Shown piece by piece: positions 34,626 through 44,117 of a stretch of DNA of 64,000 nucleotides. Location of the stretch: positions 43,835,098 through 43,899,097 of the forward strand of contig CM065297.1 of the NCBI GenBank assembly GCA_032871835.1. The letters are read 5' to 3'. The DNA comes from Dipteronia dyeriana. Its lineage: Eukaryota > Streptophyta > Magnoliopsida > Sapindales > Sapindaceae. The first letter of the stretch is position 1. Each line of letters begins with the position of its first letter. The notes beneath the pieces are model-generated. The model saw nothing but the letters and a program-made list of their open reading frames with translations, had not been told where the DNA came from and did no database searches. Both the position numbers and the translations under genes were made by a program.

Positions 34626-35778
34626 TGTACATTTTGGAATCCCTGTAAATATATCTTGTTCTTATCATCTTAGCAACGAATTCTGAATCTAAGAATCATT
34701 TCTCCTTTCTCCCACACACTTTCTCACATCACTAATTACTAACCTTGGTTTAGGAATCATTCCCCACCAAAACTAACCATCCTTCATCATCATCTACTTA
34801 AGGACACTTGGAGATTGGATCAAAGCTTGAAGGAAAGAGAATCTCTACATGGGTCTTCTTTATCTCTTATCTCCTAGTTATTTTTATGTATTTTTCATGA
34901 GTAGCTAATCATCCCCACTAAGGGATTGATATGATTCATTTGTGAACCTTGGGCTTGTATTGAATTTTTTTTACTTTATTAAATCTATCATATATGTTTC
35001 ATCCATTGTTTTAATTGATTTCAAGAATTGTTTGTCTTAGATTTCACCCTCTTTTCTTTGCAATTTGTTTGAGAAATTATTTGAGTAGAGAATTGAGTAT
35101 ACCCTTTATTTAATCCTCTTAGCTCATTTGAATGGAAGGATTGAATTAAAGTACCCTCCTATCTCTATCCTTATCTAATCTTAATTTAGTGACTAATTCT
35201 ATACCCTCTAGATTGGTTGCTTGAGAGAGATTAAGCACCAACTCTATACCCTTCAGGTTGGTGAGTTTATTAAGAGACTTGTCCCTTATTTTGGTAGATG
35301 TGAATTCATGAACAATCACTTGGGGGTAGCCAATACTATACCATCTAGATTGTAAACTCATAAGGGATATACAACCAATGCTATACCCTCTAGATTGGTT
35401 ACATTAGATTAATGTTCATTCATGTTAATTACCAATACACCCATTGTTTGCTAGTGTGATCCATCAACTCCCTAGTCTTAACCATCATTTTTAACACCAG
35501 CTGTATATTAACACTAATTGCATTTTAGATTGACTTGTCTAATCCTAGTTTGCACATTTAGTTGTTAACTTTTCAAAACCATACCATCTATCTTTACATT
35601 TTCATGCATAGCTTTAGTTTCACATTAGTTAACTATTTTTCGACATCCGATTCCCCTTTCCTTGTGGATGATACCCGACTTGCCATTGTACTTATTTTGT
35701 AAACATTTTTAGGCATTGTTAAGGTTTTATAAATATTGTTTGACAAGCATTTTATAACGACTAAAAATAGCTCGGTCA
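34626..35778 (+). repeat. LTR, plus orientation (left arm of inverted pair)
   Basis: Homology to the reverse complement of 35795-36490 and 37539-38640 begins at ATTTTGGAATCCCTGTAAAT and ends near TCGGTCA (35776-35778). It carries repeated TATACCCTCTAGATTGGTT modules (35200, 35245, 35335, 35380). The U3 start is deleted. Confidence 0.7.
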
Positions 35779-35794
35779 AAATGGGTCACGCGCA

Positions 35795-36742
35795 CGATAG
35801 GCGTGAACATATCTATCAAATTAAGGGACTAATCTCTTTATAAATTCACCAACCTAGAGGGTAAAGACTTGGTGCTTAATATCTCACAATCAACCAACCT
35901 AGAGGTATAATATTGGTCACCCATTTGAAATTAGTTAGAGAATGAGATTAAAATGTCCGGATTTCACTCGAGGAGGGTACTCTTGTTTAATCCTTCCATT
36001 CAAATGAGCTAAAGAGAATCGAATAGAGGGTATACCCAATTCTCTACTCAAATAATTTCTCAAACAATTTACAAAGAAAGGAGGGTACAATCTAAGACAA
36101 ACTATTCTTGAAATCAACTAAAACAATGAATGAAACATATTCAATAGATTTAATAAAGTAAACAAAATTCAATACAATCCCAAGGTTCACAAATGAATCA
36201 CATCAATCCCCTAGTGATATGATTAGCTACTCATGACAAATATATAAAAAAACTAGGAGATAAGAGATAGAGAAGACTCATGTAGAGATTCTCCTTCCTT
36301 CAAGCTTTGATCCAATCTCCAAGTGTCCTTGAGCAAATGATGATGGAGGATGGTTAGATTTGGTGGGGAATGATTCCTAAACCTAGGTTAGTCATAAGTG
36401 ATGTGAGAAAGTGTGTGGGAGAGAGGAGAAATGATTCTTAGATTCATAATTTATTCCTTAGATGATAAGAACAAGATATATATTTATAGGGATTCCAAAA
36501 TAGGGCTGAAAATGCTGATGTGGCAGTCCTGACTTGCAAAATGCGCAGGTAGTGCATGGATAGTGACCAGCGCAATTCCCTGTTGCTCGATTCTCAACTC
36601 TCGGTTTTTGGCAAATGCATGGACAAATGTGTGGTTGTGCGCGAGTCCAGACCCACGCATTGACCTGATGTCTTCTTTCACTCCAATGTGCATAGGTAGT
36701 GACCTACACATGACCAGCGCACCTGACCTTCTCAACTTCCTT
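35795..36742 (-). repeat. LTR, minus orientation, truncated at both ends (right arm of inverted pair)
   Basis: Collinear with 37966-38830 (shared TTAAGGGACTAATCTCT and ACCAACCTAGA modules). It stops at GACCTTCTCAACTTCC, where gag-like coding remnants begin, so the U3 terminus has been deleted. Its U5 side is lost at the junction with the plus-oriented LTR. Confidence 0.7.
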
Positions 36743-37399
36743 CTCAATCTTTTTGTTTAGGTTGGAGAGTTCTTACAATTTCTTCTTCAAAGCCTTATTT
36801 TCCTTCATAAGAAGTTTGATCTCTTGATGAAGCTCTTTGCTCTCTTTTTCTTGCTCAAAACTCTAGTTATCTCTCTATGCATTTCTTCACCAAAAATCAC
36901 CTTTTTCATTTTCAAGGCTTATTTTTTTTAGTGCCATCTTGCGCACCTTCTTCCTTCTGATAGGCTAATTTGAATGCATTAACAAGCTAACTAACCCTAC
37001 CTTTCCCTTTTCAGCTCTTTGGTACCCCTAACATGAAGCACCCTCTTTCATTTGCTTTTCCTCAAAAACTACCCCTGAGTTTGGTGTAACTTTATCCTTC
37101 ATCGACTCTTCAGTTGCAACACTGGATGAGTTCTCAACCAAATCATTACTTTTTTCACCATTTGCAATCTCACCACTCTGATGGTTTATCTTTGTGTTTT
37201 CTAGCTCTGGCTGACTCGAGGTCTCCTCATGCCTTCTCTTGCTTAGAGCTTCAATGATTTTCTCAAAACATGCTTCAATTCTTGTAATTGTGGCTTGTCT
37301 TTTTAGTTCTTGTTAACTCCATATTCGCTCTCCCTCTTGAAAGTTAGCATCATTTGCATCTCCCTTATATGCATAACTATGTTGCCCATAGAAGTCCAT
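36743..37399 (-). pseudogene. Gag-like/ORF1 remnant with coiled coil, unknown family
   Basis: The minus-strand start at 37399 reads MDFYGQHSYAYKGDAND, then FQEGERIW and a TAA stop after 29 codons. Reading on in frame gives a charged helical segment (IEACFEKIIEALSKRRHE), an acidic/polar linker and, near 36780-36860, a Glu/Lys heptad stretch (KELHQEIKLLMKENKALKK). Another stop lies near 37030. It sits about 120 bp downstream of the primer-binding site, the usual place for gag. Charged coiled-coil character is common in Gag N-terminal regions of long-LTR gypsy elements. No named domain can be assigned. It is joined directly to the truncated LTR at 36742 by an internal deletion. Confidence 0.45.
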
Positions 37400-37516
37400 T
37401 GTTTCTGAAAACAAGAATAACAAAAACTACCAAAAAAAGTAAAAAGAAACTAAAGAAAAATAAAATAACTAAAGAATCTAGCTAGATAACTAAGATTAGC
37501 CAACTAATTAGCACAT

Positions 37517-37534
37517 TTCCCGGCAGCGGCACCA
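37517..37534 (-). other. Primer-binding site, GCTGCCGGG type
   Basis: On the minus strand TGGTGCCGCTGCCGGGAA follows the LTR end ...CACGTCA after four bases. It is close to the TGGCGCCGTTGCCGGGGA site of Athila-type plant elements, attributed to tRNA-Asp priming. It is better preserved than the one at 29185. Confidence 0.75.
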
Positions 37535-37538
37535 TTTT

Positions 37539-39094
37539 TGACGTGTATATTTTTTTTGTTAAAAATCGTACATCAAAACAAAATTTATAAAGAACCACAA
37601 TAATGCCTCAAAATCTATATGGCAAGTTGGGTGTCGTCCACAGGGAAAGGGAAATCCAATGGCTAAAACTAGTTAACCAATATTAAACTAAAACTAAGCA
37701 TGAAAAGTAAATATAAATTGATGGGGTTTTTTAAAGGTTAATAATTAAGAAGCAAACTATAATAAGGTTAATTAATCTAACATGCAATTAGTGTTAATGT
37801 GAAATGTGTGTTAAAATATGATGGATCCAACAAGTGAATTATGGGCATGTACGAAGTCTCGTAAAATGAATGCACTATAGTTGATTATAACCAATCTAGA
37901 TGTATAGCATTGGTTGTATATCTCACATGAGTCTCCAATCTAGCTTACAAGTGATTTTCCATGAATGCGCATCTATAAAATTAAGGGACTAATCTCTGTA
38001 TAAAGTCACCAACCTAGATGTATAGTATTGGTGCTTAACCACTCACAAGCAACCAACCTAGATGTATAGAATTGATAACCCATTTGAGATTAGATAAAGA
38101 TTGAGATTATTAAATCTTGGTTCTAACTTGAGGAGTGTACTCTTGTTCAACTCTTCCATTCAAATAAGCTTATGAAGACCAAATAGATGTATACCTAGTC
38201 AACTTCTCAATTAATTCCCTCAATCAATTAGCAAAGAGAGGAATGTACAATCAAAGATAAGCCAATTAAGGGAAGCAATTAAAATAATGAATTAAACATA
38301 ATTGATAGATTTTAAAAAATAGAATAGAGTTCATTACAAAGTCCAAAATACATAAGTTTTTCGCATCAATCTCTTAGTGGGAAATTTAGCTACTCATGAC
38401 AAATACATAAAAATAACTAAGACAAAAGAGATAGAGAAGATCCAGGTGAAACTCCTCCTTCCTTGAAGCTTGAATCTAATTCTCCAGGTGCCCTTGAGTA
38501 GACGAGGATGAAATATAGTTATGGTGGGTGAGGAATGATTCCTTAATCTAGGTTAGTAATTAGAGATGTGAGAGAGAATATGATGGGTGAAAGAGATGAT
38601 CTAAGTGTGTATGCGAGTTTCCTTTCGTTTCAGGAAAGAATATATTTATAGGGTCTCAAGATTAGGTCTAAAAAATGCTAATGTGGTAGCTTAGACTCGC
38701 GAAATGTATTTGTAGGGACCCGTATAGTGACCCGCACAGTGCCCTGATACTTCAACTTTTCTTCTCTGTTTTTGGCATGTGTAAGGGTTATGCACTGGTA
38801 ATGACCCACGCGCTGACCTGATGGGCACTGATCTGCTTCTCAGGTTTCCTCAATTGCATAATTTTTACGCTGGTTGTGCATGGGTTAGGCCCATGCATGC
38901 ACCTGTACACTAAAGTCTTTCTTCACTGATTTAGCCCGTTTTCACCTGATCTTTGCATTTTTCATCCTTTCATCCAAAATGTACCTAATTGCCTGTAAAC
39001 ATATCAAAATAGCCATAAGCAAGCAAAAATGCATGAAAACGAGACAAGGAAAATGTAAATGAGGCCAAAATATATGAAAATTGAGGCACAATCA
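37539..39094 (-). repeat. 5' LTR next to the best-preserved primer site
   Basis: 1556 bp, plus-strand ends TGACGTGTATA and GAGGCACAATCA. The right ~150 bp align with 22130-22265. It contains three AACCAATCTAGATGTATAG-type palindromic modules (37889-38075). It abuts the copia fragment at 39095, which it appears to have interrupted or joined by rearrangement; no target duplication is visible there. Confidence 0.8.
37889..38075. repeat. Three dispersed ~26-bp palindromic modules
   Basis: The modules at 37889, 38007 and 38051 each read ACCAAyCTAGATGTATAG followed by (C/T/A)ATTGGT. They begin and end with complementary ACCAA/TTGGT. The third is imperfect. Confidence 0.75.
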
Positions 39095-39630
39095 TAAAGG
39101 TTATTCTCAAATGTATTTAGAGAACGAGAAACTATGTGCTTTTATATTCAGGACAGGATTTGATCCTGTTAGGATATACATATTTTGACTTTCAGTCGAA
39201 CAAGGATTCTAGGAAATCCATGTATGGGTCAGTATTCACCCTTGGCGGTGGAGCCATGGTGTAGAGTAATGTCAAGCAATCTTGTATTGTTGGTTCCACC
39301 ATGGAGGCCGAATATGTAGTGGCCTATGAAATAGCTAAGGAGGTTGTATGGATCAGTAAGTTTTTAAGTGATCTGGAAGTTGTTCTAGATTTGGATAAAC
39401 CCATCATGTTTTATTATGGTAATAGTGGTGTTGTGACCAATTCCAAAGAGCTAAGAAGCCACAAAATAGGGAAGCATATAGAGAGGAAATATCATCTCAT
39501 CAGAGAGATAGTACAGATAGGAGATGTGACCATTACCAAAATCACATTACATGACAACCTTGTTAATCCATTTACAAAGACCTTAACAGTTAAAGTGTTT
39601 GAAGGTCACCTAGAGGCTCTAGGATTATGA
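39095..39630 (+). pseudogene. Ty1/copia pol C-terminus (RNase H), truncated
   Basis: The intact piece 39301-39630 starts at MEAEYVVAYEIAKEVVW, the classic C-terminal copia RNase H segment. It continues through YYGNSGVVTNSKELRSHK and KHIERKYHLIREIV to NPFTKTL and the natural end. Upstream, 39150-39300 reads DFQSDSRKSMYGSVF-like RNase H sequence with a stop at MV*SN. Everything N-terminal is missing at the junction with the LTR at 39094. The 3' side is complete: polypurine-like AATGAGTGG, then an LTR. It is a dead 3' fragment of a copia distinct from the long-LTR family. Confidence 0.85.
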
Positions 39631-40371
39631 GAGATATTTCACCTGCTTTAGTGAAAATGAGTGGTTGTTGGTGTTTATACCCTAAAGCTTTAAATATGTA
39701 AATGTTATAAAAGAAGTTAGTTTTTCATTTTATAAATATTGATTTAATAACTTTTGTATGCTTATATCATATGTGCAAAATATCCAATATTGATAGATGT
39801 AATCTCAAGCTGAGTATATGAGTGTCATATACAGAAGGATTCAGTTTGAGGCGTGCAATCTAAAGGGTCAGTAGAGAGCAAATAAAGTTAGTCACTTTGT
39901 TTGTGGTTAATCTACAGTTGTGGTCCATTCCGTATTGTACAGTGGTCTAATCCAAGACTACTCATGTAGTAATGTATGAATGGAGGCACCTTATATGACG
40001 AAATCATATAAGATAGGGCTACTATCTATATGAATCTCTCACCAAGATTTGTTAAATAAAGAGATTCATAAATATCGATAAATTATGGCTATATATAGGT
40101 GATCTTAATCTTGAGTGTATTACTGACTCCTTTAGGTAGGATTGTGGCCTTTGACATACATTGGTGATATCAGAATAATAAAACTGATCAATAACTTTGT
40201 ATAATGGAGTCACGGTTTAGCTTGTGGCTGGGAAGGTTGACACACAATAGAGGAACCACTCCTTTTTACAAGATAGAGGAGTAGTTCCCTTAAGGGTTAA
40301 TTTAGGGCTTGAACAATTAATAGCGCTCTCCATCTTCAGTAATGGAAAACTGGATATAATTTTTCACAAGA

Positions 40372-40432
40372 GAGAATCAGTGGTACTTAAAGGAAAAGAT
40401 TTTATCCTAAAGGTCACAGGTTCAACTCCTAG
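40372..40432 (+). other. tRNA-like sequence with B-box motif (possible SINE head)
   Basis: GGTTCAACTCC at 40419-40429 matches the RNA polymerase III B box (GGTTCGANTCC) with one main change. An A-box-like TCAGTGGTACTTAAAGG lies about 40 bp upstream, the spacing of tRNA-derived promoters. It does not fold as a complete tRNA by eye. Confidence 0.4.
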
Positions 40433-40499
40433 TAGTGATAAAATTGAAATAGGATTTAGAATCCTATTTTGACTTGGACTACTGTTCCCTAGGACCTTG

Positions 40500-40500
<1 letters not shown>

Positions 40501-40526
<26 letters not shown>
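40501..40526. repeat. (TA)n microsatellite
   Basis: 13 TA units within the copia LTR. Confidence 0.95.
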
Positions 40527-40532
<6 letters not shown>

Positions 40533-41480
40533 TGGAAACAAAGAAAAAGAGAAGCAACCAAAAACCTAATATAGAGAAAGAGGGGTGCAGCCAAGAGCAA
40601 AAAGAGAAAAAAAAAAGTTTCTTCTGTTCTTCTTGTAGGAACCGACCGAACTCAAAAGGAGAGGACAAAGTGTTGTCTTCTTGTTCTTTTATATCCTCCA
40701 TCTAGTCTTGTGTGTATCCAAGACATGCCCACACATGTAACTACATAGAACTCAACGAGCACCACTATTGAAAGGGCTACACATAGTTGTTGTGCAGCCA
40801 CCCAATGTAGGCAAGGGCTACACCATTATGATGAGTAAAAGCCACCATGAAGCGTATTAAAAAAAAGGATCAAAGAAGTATTAAAATGAATAAATAAATA
40901 AAAATCTTTGATTCAAAAGCTTTAAAAAGCTTATAAGAGTTTAGTTGAAAATCAAAATTAGAAATACTTGGGTTGAAAAATAGAAATGGATTGATGAATC
41001 ACATACATACATACACCTATAAATTAAAATCTGTTCTTTTAAAAGCAAAAAATTTCAGGATGATATTCGGTTAGACCTTTTATGAAAATGCTTAAAATGA
41101 ATAGATTTTGATATGGTATGTTTGAAGCAATCTCACACACACACTTGATTTGCTTATAAGTGTATTTGATTTGCTAGCAATTTTAAAAGCAATCTCATCA
41201 TTTATGGAGCTTAGTTTATTTGATTTCTATAAAATTGCTTGAGTGTGTGATTGTGTGGATATTGTTGTGAACAATATCCTATCTTGATTTTAGATATTGC
41301 ATTTATTATTGGGGACCATTGTCTATTAAACTTTGTTCTCTTTTATATTAGGTTCACAGGTTTGTATTTGATATTTTTTTTGGCATATTGATTGTTTGAA
41401 ATGTTGAATCTTGAGAATGCATGATATCTATCTTGAAATAATTGTATAAGTGTGTTGGCAATAAATTTCTCCTATTTTGG

Positions 41481-41660
41481 GGTTGATGGTAGTTGATATT
41501 GCAATGAATTCCTTCATACTTGAGGTTGATATGATTGTGGTTGCAATCAATTCCTCCTTGCTTGGGGTTGATAGTAGATGTGATTGCAATCAATTTCTTC
41601 ACGTTTGAGGTTGATAGTAATTGTGGTTGAAACCAATTCCTCCATATTTGAGATGGATTT
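41481..41660. repeat. 43-bp tandem repeat array (about 4 units)
   Basis: Units beginning GGTTGATAGTA-like sequence start at 41481, 41524, 41566 and 41609. Each carries a TTGCAATCAATTCCTCC-type block. Homologous to the 68-bp array at 9320 but with shorter units. Confidence 0.85.
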
Positions 41661-41849
41661 TGTTGTTAATTCATTTGTTGTATTTTGTGAAATTCACCTA
41701 TTTGTTTGAAAGTAACATTTATGCATTTGTTATTCATTATTTTATCATATGTCTCTTTCGATTTGTGATTGCTAACTCACTTTGAATTCTTTTGCTCATT
41801 TGTTTTATGTTTTAGTGTTCCAACACTACAAAGTTATAGGAAGAAACAA

Positions 41850-42790
41850 AGCATTTGGTCTCATCAATTCCCCAATACCCAAAGACAAATGCACCTACTT
41901 CTTCAACCTCTAAAAAGGCCAAAATCAGTAGGTTGAATCCTTTGGGTATCATGGGAACAAAGAAAATTATTCTTGATAGCGGTGTAGATTTGTGTGAGTG
42001 TAGAGGGTCATATGTTCATCGTATCATTATTAAGAGGAAATGAGGTTCTTGGTTGAACGCAATTGGGGTTGTAAACGATAGCTTGGTGAGAGAATTTTAT
42101 CCAATAAATATGCCTTGATGAACATGAGAGGAATTATCTTTAGGGTCTCCTCAGATAGCATCAGTAAATTCCTTGGGTTTTAAATGAAATTTCTTCAAAA
42201 CTTATTGATATGGGCAATGTTGATCACTTGAATGAGATGGGGAGAATTCTACATGATGATAGTAAGTTTGAGTGAGGAAAGAGAGCTTATATTAGCCAAG
42301 GTGAGTGAACCAAGGTGAGTGTCTTTTGGCATCTCTTTGTATGTGCCAATCTTGTAGGTTCTTCAAATGCAACTGAACTTAACAAAGAAAAAATCAAGAT
42401 TGTGTATGTCTTGGTTACCAACAAGCCTTTGAACCTTGGCGAGCTTTTGATAGAACACATTGAGAAGCTAACATTTTCGGGGTTCATATCACATCGTGAT
42501 GTGCTTCTACCACCCATAGAAAATTTTTATGAGAAACGGATGCCATTTATGTCTTATAAAGAAAAGGGTAGGTCTATTGATACATTTAGAATCTTGGGTA
42601 AGAATCAAAATTTAAGCAATCTGTCAAGAACATGTCTTTTACTGGAACGAGAAATACAACTTTAAGAATGGCATGTTATGAAGATTGTAGAGCTACGTTC
42701 CAAGGTGGTGCAACAAGAGGAGAGAATCAAGAGCTTGGAAGAAAGTGTCTCCTCTAATAAACCTTCCACCATGAAGCACTATATAAGATC
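41850..42790 (+). pseudogene. Envelope-like / putative plant transposon protein ORF of the sirevirus-like element
   Basis: The N-terminal piece (41855) is MVSSIPQYPKTNAPTSSTSK, a Ser/Thr/Lys-rich start followed by KAKISRLNPLG. Across several stops come SLVREFYPINMP (about 42080) and RGIIFRVSSDSISKFLG, which recall the VRG...IN..LG core of plant transposon-protein domains. The 42315-42665 frame then gives VFWHLFVCANLVGSSNATEL and IKIVYVLVTNKPLNLGELL, the hydrophobic helix typical of the domain. A charged coiled-coil end (ELRSKVVQQEERIKSLEE, about 42690) survives also in copy 1. Such ORFs sit between pol and the 3' LTR in sireviruses and are called envelope-like. Their function is unproven. This one is clearly dead. 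Confidence 0.55.
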
Positions 42791-43331
42791 TACAAACTAG
42801 GGAAAGTACTTCGATGTCACTTATGGCTAACAAAGGGGCTATGTGATCTTAAGGTATCATTTCTTTTCCTTTTGACCTCATTTCATTTCATTTCATATCA
42901 AAAGGGGGGAGAATACGACGGTACTAAAATAGCTCTCTTAATCTTTGTCGTTTATATTTTGTGTTTGGGACCTTGAATTCTTGGACTTGTAATAGACTTG
43001 TAATATTTGGATGGGACATTATTTTTCTTTCAATGGATAGTATGTATGTATGTATTTAGAAGGAGACATGTATCCATTTGGACTTTATTGGTGTTATATC
43101 CTAAAGTATTTCCATATATGTATTTTTTTTCTTCTGTATATATGTTGTGCTTCAAGTTGATTTTAGGTGATATCAAGGGAAGACTATATGGAAGAATTCA
43201 TAACTTGATGAAGATTAGTCTAGGAAGCACTTATTCATTGTAATGTGAGGGCGTGCTTGTGACCAATCTTCACTTTGTATTTTTAGTAAATGTTTAAGTT
43301 TTTTGACATAGAATTTGCCAAAGAGGGAGTT

Positions 43332-44117
43332 TGTTATGTTTATGTTTTGTGTTGGCACAAATTCCATATCAAACGATATTTCTCTTGTAATGATTAGTTG
43401 TACATGTTAACATGATTCAAGCTTCAAAGAAAGAATGACAACTTGTCAAGTAAAGAGAAGACTTCAAAGAGGAACAAGCTTTACTAAACATCAAAGGTAA
43501 ACTAGATCTCTTTCCTCTTGCAAGGTTATTAAGGCACAAAAAATTGCATTTATAAGTGTCCTTGCATTGTTGTGCTCAATTGGTATAACACATACACCCA
43601 TATATTATTGTACACACATGCATTAGATTTAAATTGACAAATTTTGTAAAATGCATGTTCTAGGACTATTCCTAGGAAATAGCATACTTGTCTGTTCTTG
43701 TACTTGTTTGTATTTTTTTATGTTGGACTTCAATATGTTCTCATATTGTTCCTCATTGAGTTGCGATCAATTCGGTTACTCATTCATTAGTTTTTGAGTT
43801 CTGAGTTGGAAGTTATGAAACTTTATGTGTCTTTATAGTTCATGGATTTTGTCTTGTTATATCGAGTTGATTTCCATACATTTTGTAAAATATTTATTGA
43901 CATCCATGTTTGTGAGATAGTCAAGGTTCATAATCCAACAATGAATTAAAAATAGGAGTTTAGAGGCTGGAGAACGGTCAAATAACATGAAAGAAGTGAT
44001 GGGAGGAAGGAAATGGCCAAAGGTCATTTGCCACCTTTCCCGTAGAGGCGCGTAAGCCTCACCTGAAGGAAGGTCCCCTACCTATGTGAAGCCCACGCGC
44101 ATCCTCAGGGAGGTTAG
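43332..44117 (+). repeat. Sirevirus-like LTR copy 2, part 1
   Basis: Begins TGTTATGTTTATGTTTTGTG after the polypurine tract. Paralogous to 10524-10901 plus 13394-13815 with no interruption at the place where copy 1 holds a solo LTR. It is interrupted at 44117 by another solo LTR. Confidence 0.65.

Larger units (their letters stand above)
39666..40735 (+). repeat. 3' LTR of the truncated copia
   Basis: Starts TGTTGGTGTTTATACCC directly after the AATGAGTGGT purine tract. It ends near CATGCCCACACA, where similarity to the other sirevirus-like copy takes over (CTACATAGAACTCAACGAGCA versus 7898 onward). About 1.07 kb. It contains a tRNA-like block (40372-40432) and a TA microsatellite. The exact right end is uncertain by a few bases. 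Confidence 0.7.
40736..43331 (+). mobile_element. Sirevirus-like copia 3' interior, copy 2
   Basis: Paralogous to 7900-10523 but with an extra ~0.9 kb holding the envelope-like ORF, and without the MITE and the 147-bp duplication. Polypurine tracts are AAGGGGGGAGAATAC (42903-42917), TTTAGAAGGAGACATG (43055-43070) and CCAAAGAGGGAG (43318-43329), the last adjacent to the LTR. It joins a truncated copia LTR at its left. Confidence 0.65.

Noticed and set aside
39095..40735. Pairing this copia 3' end with the long-LTR copia family
   Set aside because: Its LTR start (TGTTGGTGTTTATACCC) and length differ from the TGTTAGGATTATGC family, so it is a separate element.
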